A stretch of DNA of 7,604 nt from Roseiarcus sp050013275 (GTDB lineage: Bacteria > Pseudomonadota > Alphaproteobacteria > Rhizobiales > Beijerinckiaceae): NCBI GenBank assembly GCA_050013275.1, contig JBEKFO010000198.1:1-7604 (forward strand), read 5' to 3'. A program made the translations under genes and the position numbers. The notes below the pieces were generated by a model. It had not been told where the DNA came from. It worked only from the letters and a program-made list of their open reading frames with translations, and made no database searches. The number at the start of each line of letters is the position of its first letter. The stretch's first letter is position 1. Below, in pieces: positions 6,433-7,604 of the stretch.

Positions 6433-6798
6433 ATGAAACAGGTGCTCGTGGTTGATGATTCCCCGGTCATCCGGAAGATCGCGCGCCGCATCCTCGAGGG
6501 CATGAACTTGAGCACTTCGGAGGCGGGCGACGGCCGGCAGGCGCTGGCGGCCTGTTCGTTCGTCATGCCGGACGCCATTCTCGTCGACAGCGCCATGCCG
6601 GTGCTGGACGGCTATGAATTCCTCAGGGAGCTGCGCGCCATGCCGGGGGGCGACAAGCCGAAGGTGGTGTTCTGCACCAGCGAATACGATGTCGCCCAGA
6701 TCGCCCGCGCGATGCACGCCGGCGCCGACGATTTCATCATGAAACCGTTCGATCGCGAACACGTTCAATCGAAATTCGAAAGCATCGGCGTTTGTTGA
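6433..6798 (+). CDS. single-domain (CheY-like) response regulator
   Basis: A 121-residue stand-alone receiver domain with no output domain. The acidic pair is D8/D9 (VLVVDDS), the phospho-acceptor is D52 (AILVDSAMPVLDGYEF), the switch threonine is T82 (VVFCTSEYDV) and the conserved lysine is K104 (FIMKPFD). All catalytic residues are intact, so it should be phosphorylatable. It resembles a conserved alphaproteobacterial receiver family with a KVVFCT signature, and is neither CpdR nor CtrA. The ATG at 6433 has GAGG eight bases upstream; the in-frame ATG at 6388 has no ribosome site. Its position after chpT suggests it exchanges phosphate with ChpT or works in the same cell-cycle pathway, but that is inference. 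With no DNA-binding domain it must act by protein contact or as a phosphate sink. Confidence 0.94.
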   Translation: MKQVLVVDDSPVIRKIARRILEGMNLSTSEAGDGRQALAACSFVMPDAILVDSAMPVLDGYEFLRELRAMPGGDKPKVVFCTSEYDVAQIARAMHAGADDFIMKPFDREHVQSKFESIGVC

Positions 6799-6806
6799 TC
6801 AGGCGC

Positions 6807-6833
6807 CGCCGCCGGGGCTGATTCCCGGCGGCG
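6807..6833. terminator. perfect ten-pair hairpin between convergent genes
   Basis: CGCCGCCGGG at 6807-6816 pairs perfectly with CCCGGCGGCG at 6824-6833 around a seven-base loop, GCTGATT. It lies eight bases past the response regulator stop codon and nine before the DUF4167 stop codon, so it can serve both convergent genes. Neither strand has a T-run after it, so it may act with Rho or protect mRNA 3' ends. Confidence 0.55.
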
Positions 6834-6842
6834 ACCGCCGGG

Positions 6843-7604
6843 TCATTCCGAGATCGGCGCCTCGTCCGCGGGAAGCGGCGCGTCATCGCCTTCCTCACTC
6901 AGATTCGCTCCGGCGTGGAAGCCGTAGGGCGAGCGCAAGCGCCGCCGACGACCCCGGCCGGGAAAGCGTCCGTCCGCCGGCGCCTCGGAGGGGGGAGCGC
7001 CGAGATCAGGCGCGCCGCCCGGTTCCCCGCCGGTCTCGACAATCGGAGCGGGCTGCGCCTCGCCCGCCTCTTGGGGTCCGAGGATGCGCGGCGCCGCGGT
7101 GATGAACGAAGGCAGGGCTGAGGGCGCCTCCGGCGCTTCGGCGGGGCCCGGCGCCTCGCGCGGGAGCGAAGGGTCGCGGTAGGGACGGAATTCGCGCGGT
7201 CGCCCGTCGCGCCCGCCCTGGCCTTGACGATCCTGCCGATCTTGGAAAGGACGATCAGGCCGAGGGCCGCGATCCTGGTGACGATTGTTGGCGCGGTCCT
7301 GGCGGCCCTGGTAACCGCCGCGATCGCCCTGGATCTGGCGCTCGCCCTCGCCCGGCGCCCGCTCGGCGTAAGGCTGGCTCGCAGACGGAGGCATCGGGCC
7401 GGGTTGCGGCTGGTAGGGCTGCGGCGGCGGCGCATAGGGAACGGGAGCGCGCTCCGCGGGCGAGGCGAATCGATCGGACAGACCGCCGACGTCCTCCTCG
7501 TCTTCGATTTCGTAAGCTTCGGCTTCGCCCGGCGGGCGGCCGCCGCCCTGGGCGTGGAGTTGCGCGGCCTGGGCGGCCGCGATCAGGCGAAAATAATGCT
7601 CGGC
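6843..7604 (-). CDS. DUF4167 protein, C-terminal part (start lies beyond the window)
   Basis: 253 codons are visible, ending at TGA (6843-6845); the N-terminus is off the right edge. The first visible residues, AEHYFRLIAAAQAAQ, are the end of the conserved DUF4167 domain. The rest is low-complexity and probably disordered. It has an acidic patch (EAYEIEDEEDVGG), a Pro/Gln-rich stretch, an Arg/Gln/Asp/Gly-rich stretch (for example DRPFQDRQDRQGQGGRDGRP), a short ordered motif LPSFITAAPRIL, an Arg cluster (GRGRRRRLRSPYGF) and an acidic tail. The family is widespread in alphaproteobacteria and has no assigned function. The Arg/Gly-rich composition resembles RNA-binding tails, but nucleic acid binding is inference. 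Confidence 0.93.
   Translation of the reverse strand, partial: AEHYFRLIAAAQAAQLHAQGGGRPPGEAEAYEIEDEEDVGGLSDRFASPAERAPVPYAPPPQPYQPQPGPMPPSASQPYAERAPGEGERQIQGDRGGYQGRQDRANNRHQDRGPRPDRPFQDRQDRQGQGGRDGRPREFRPYRDPSLPREAPGPAEAPEAPSALPSFITAAPRILGPQEAGEAQPAPIVETGGEPGGAPDLGAPPSEAPADGRFPGRGRRRRLRSPYGFHAGANLSEEGDDAPLPADEAPISE

Noticed and set aside
1..7604. Mobile elements, CRISPR, tRNA, rRNA or riboswitch
   Set aside because: I looked for terminal inverted repeats, transposase motifs, spaced direct repeats and tRNA-like cloverleaf ends, and saw none.

Overview
The window is GC-rich, alphaproteobacterial DNA, most likely from the order Hyphomicrobiales (Rhizobiales). The strongest evidence is the phosphotransferase ChpT, which is confined to alphaproteobacteria. 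The DUF1134/EipA envelope protein, the DUF4167 protein and the CysQ type seen here also fit this group. The style of the proteins resembles Methylocystis/Beijerinckiaceae relatives, but that is recall and not a computed result. I see no rRNA, tRNA, insertion sequence, prophage or CRISPR array; this looks like core chromosome.

Layout. Bases 1-162 are probably the 3' end of an unidentified + strand gene. Five minus-strand genes follow. Going leftward in transcription order from 5432 they are cysQ (PAP/bisphosphate phosphatase), eipA (Tat-exported DUF1134 envelope protein), a membrane-anchored coiled-coil protein, a DUF4337 membrane protein, and a periplasmic MuiA-family (DUF4140/DUF4139) protein. 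The plus strand, divergent from cysQ, carries chpT and then a single-domain response regulator. A perfect hairpin separates the regulator from the convergent 3' end of a DUF4167 gene, which runs off the right edge. No gene-free stretch exceeds about 210 bases.

How it fits together. ChpT passes phosphate from the CckA kinase to CtrA and CpdR, so this is a cell-cycle control locus. The only two TTAA tetramers I find in the window are both in intergenic DNA. Both read TTAACG, and each has a second near-TTAA exactly seven bases upstream, which is the CtrA box layout. One lies upstream of eipA, whose Brucella orthologue is known to be activated by CtrA. The other lies between chpT and the response regulator. 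GANTC sites, the target of the cell-cycle methylase CcrM, are also about three times denser across chpT and the regulator than elsewhere. A reasonable reading is a locus in which the phosphorelay protein, a possible extra phosphorelay partner and an envelope-integrity gene share CtrA/CcrM cell-cycle timing. The rest of the minus-strand cluster is largely envelope-associated proteins of poorly known function.
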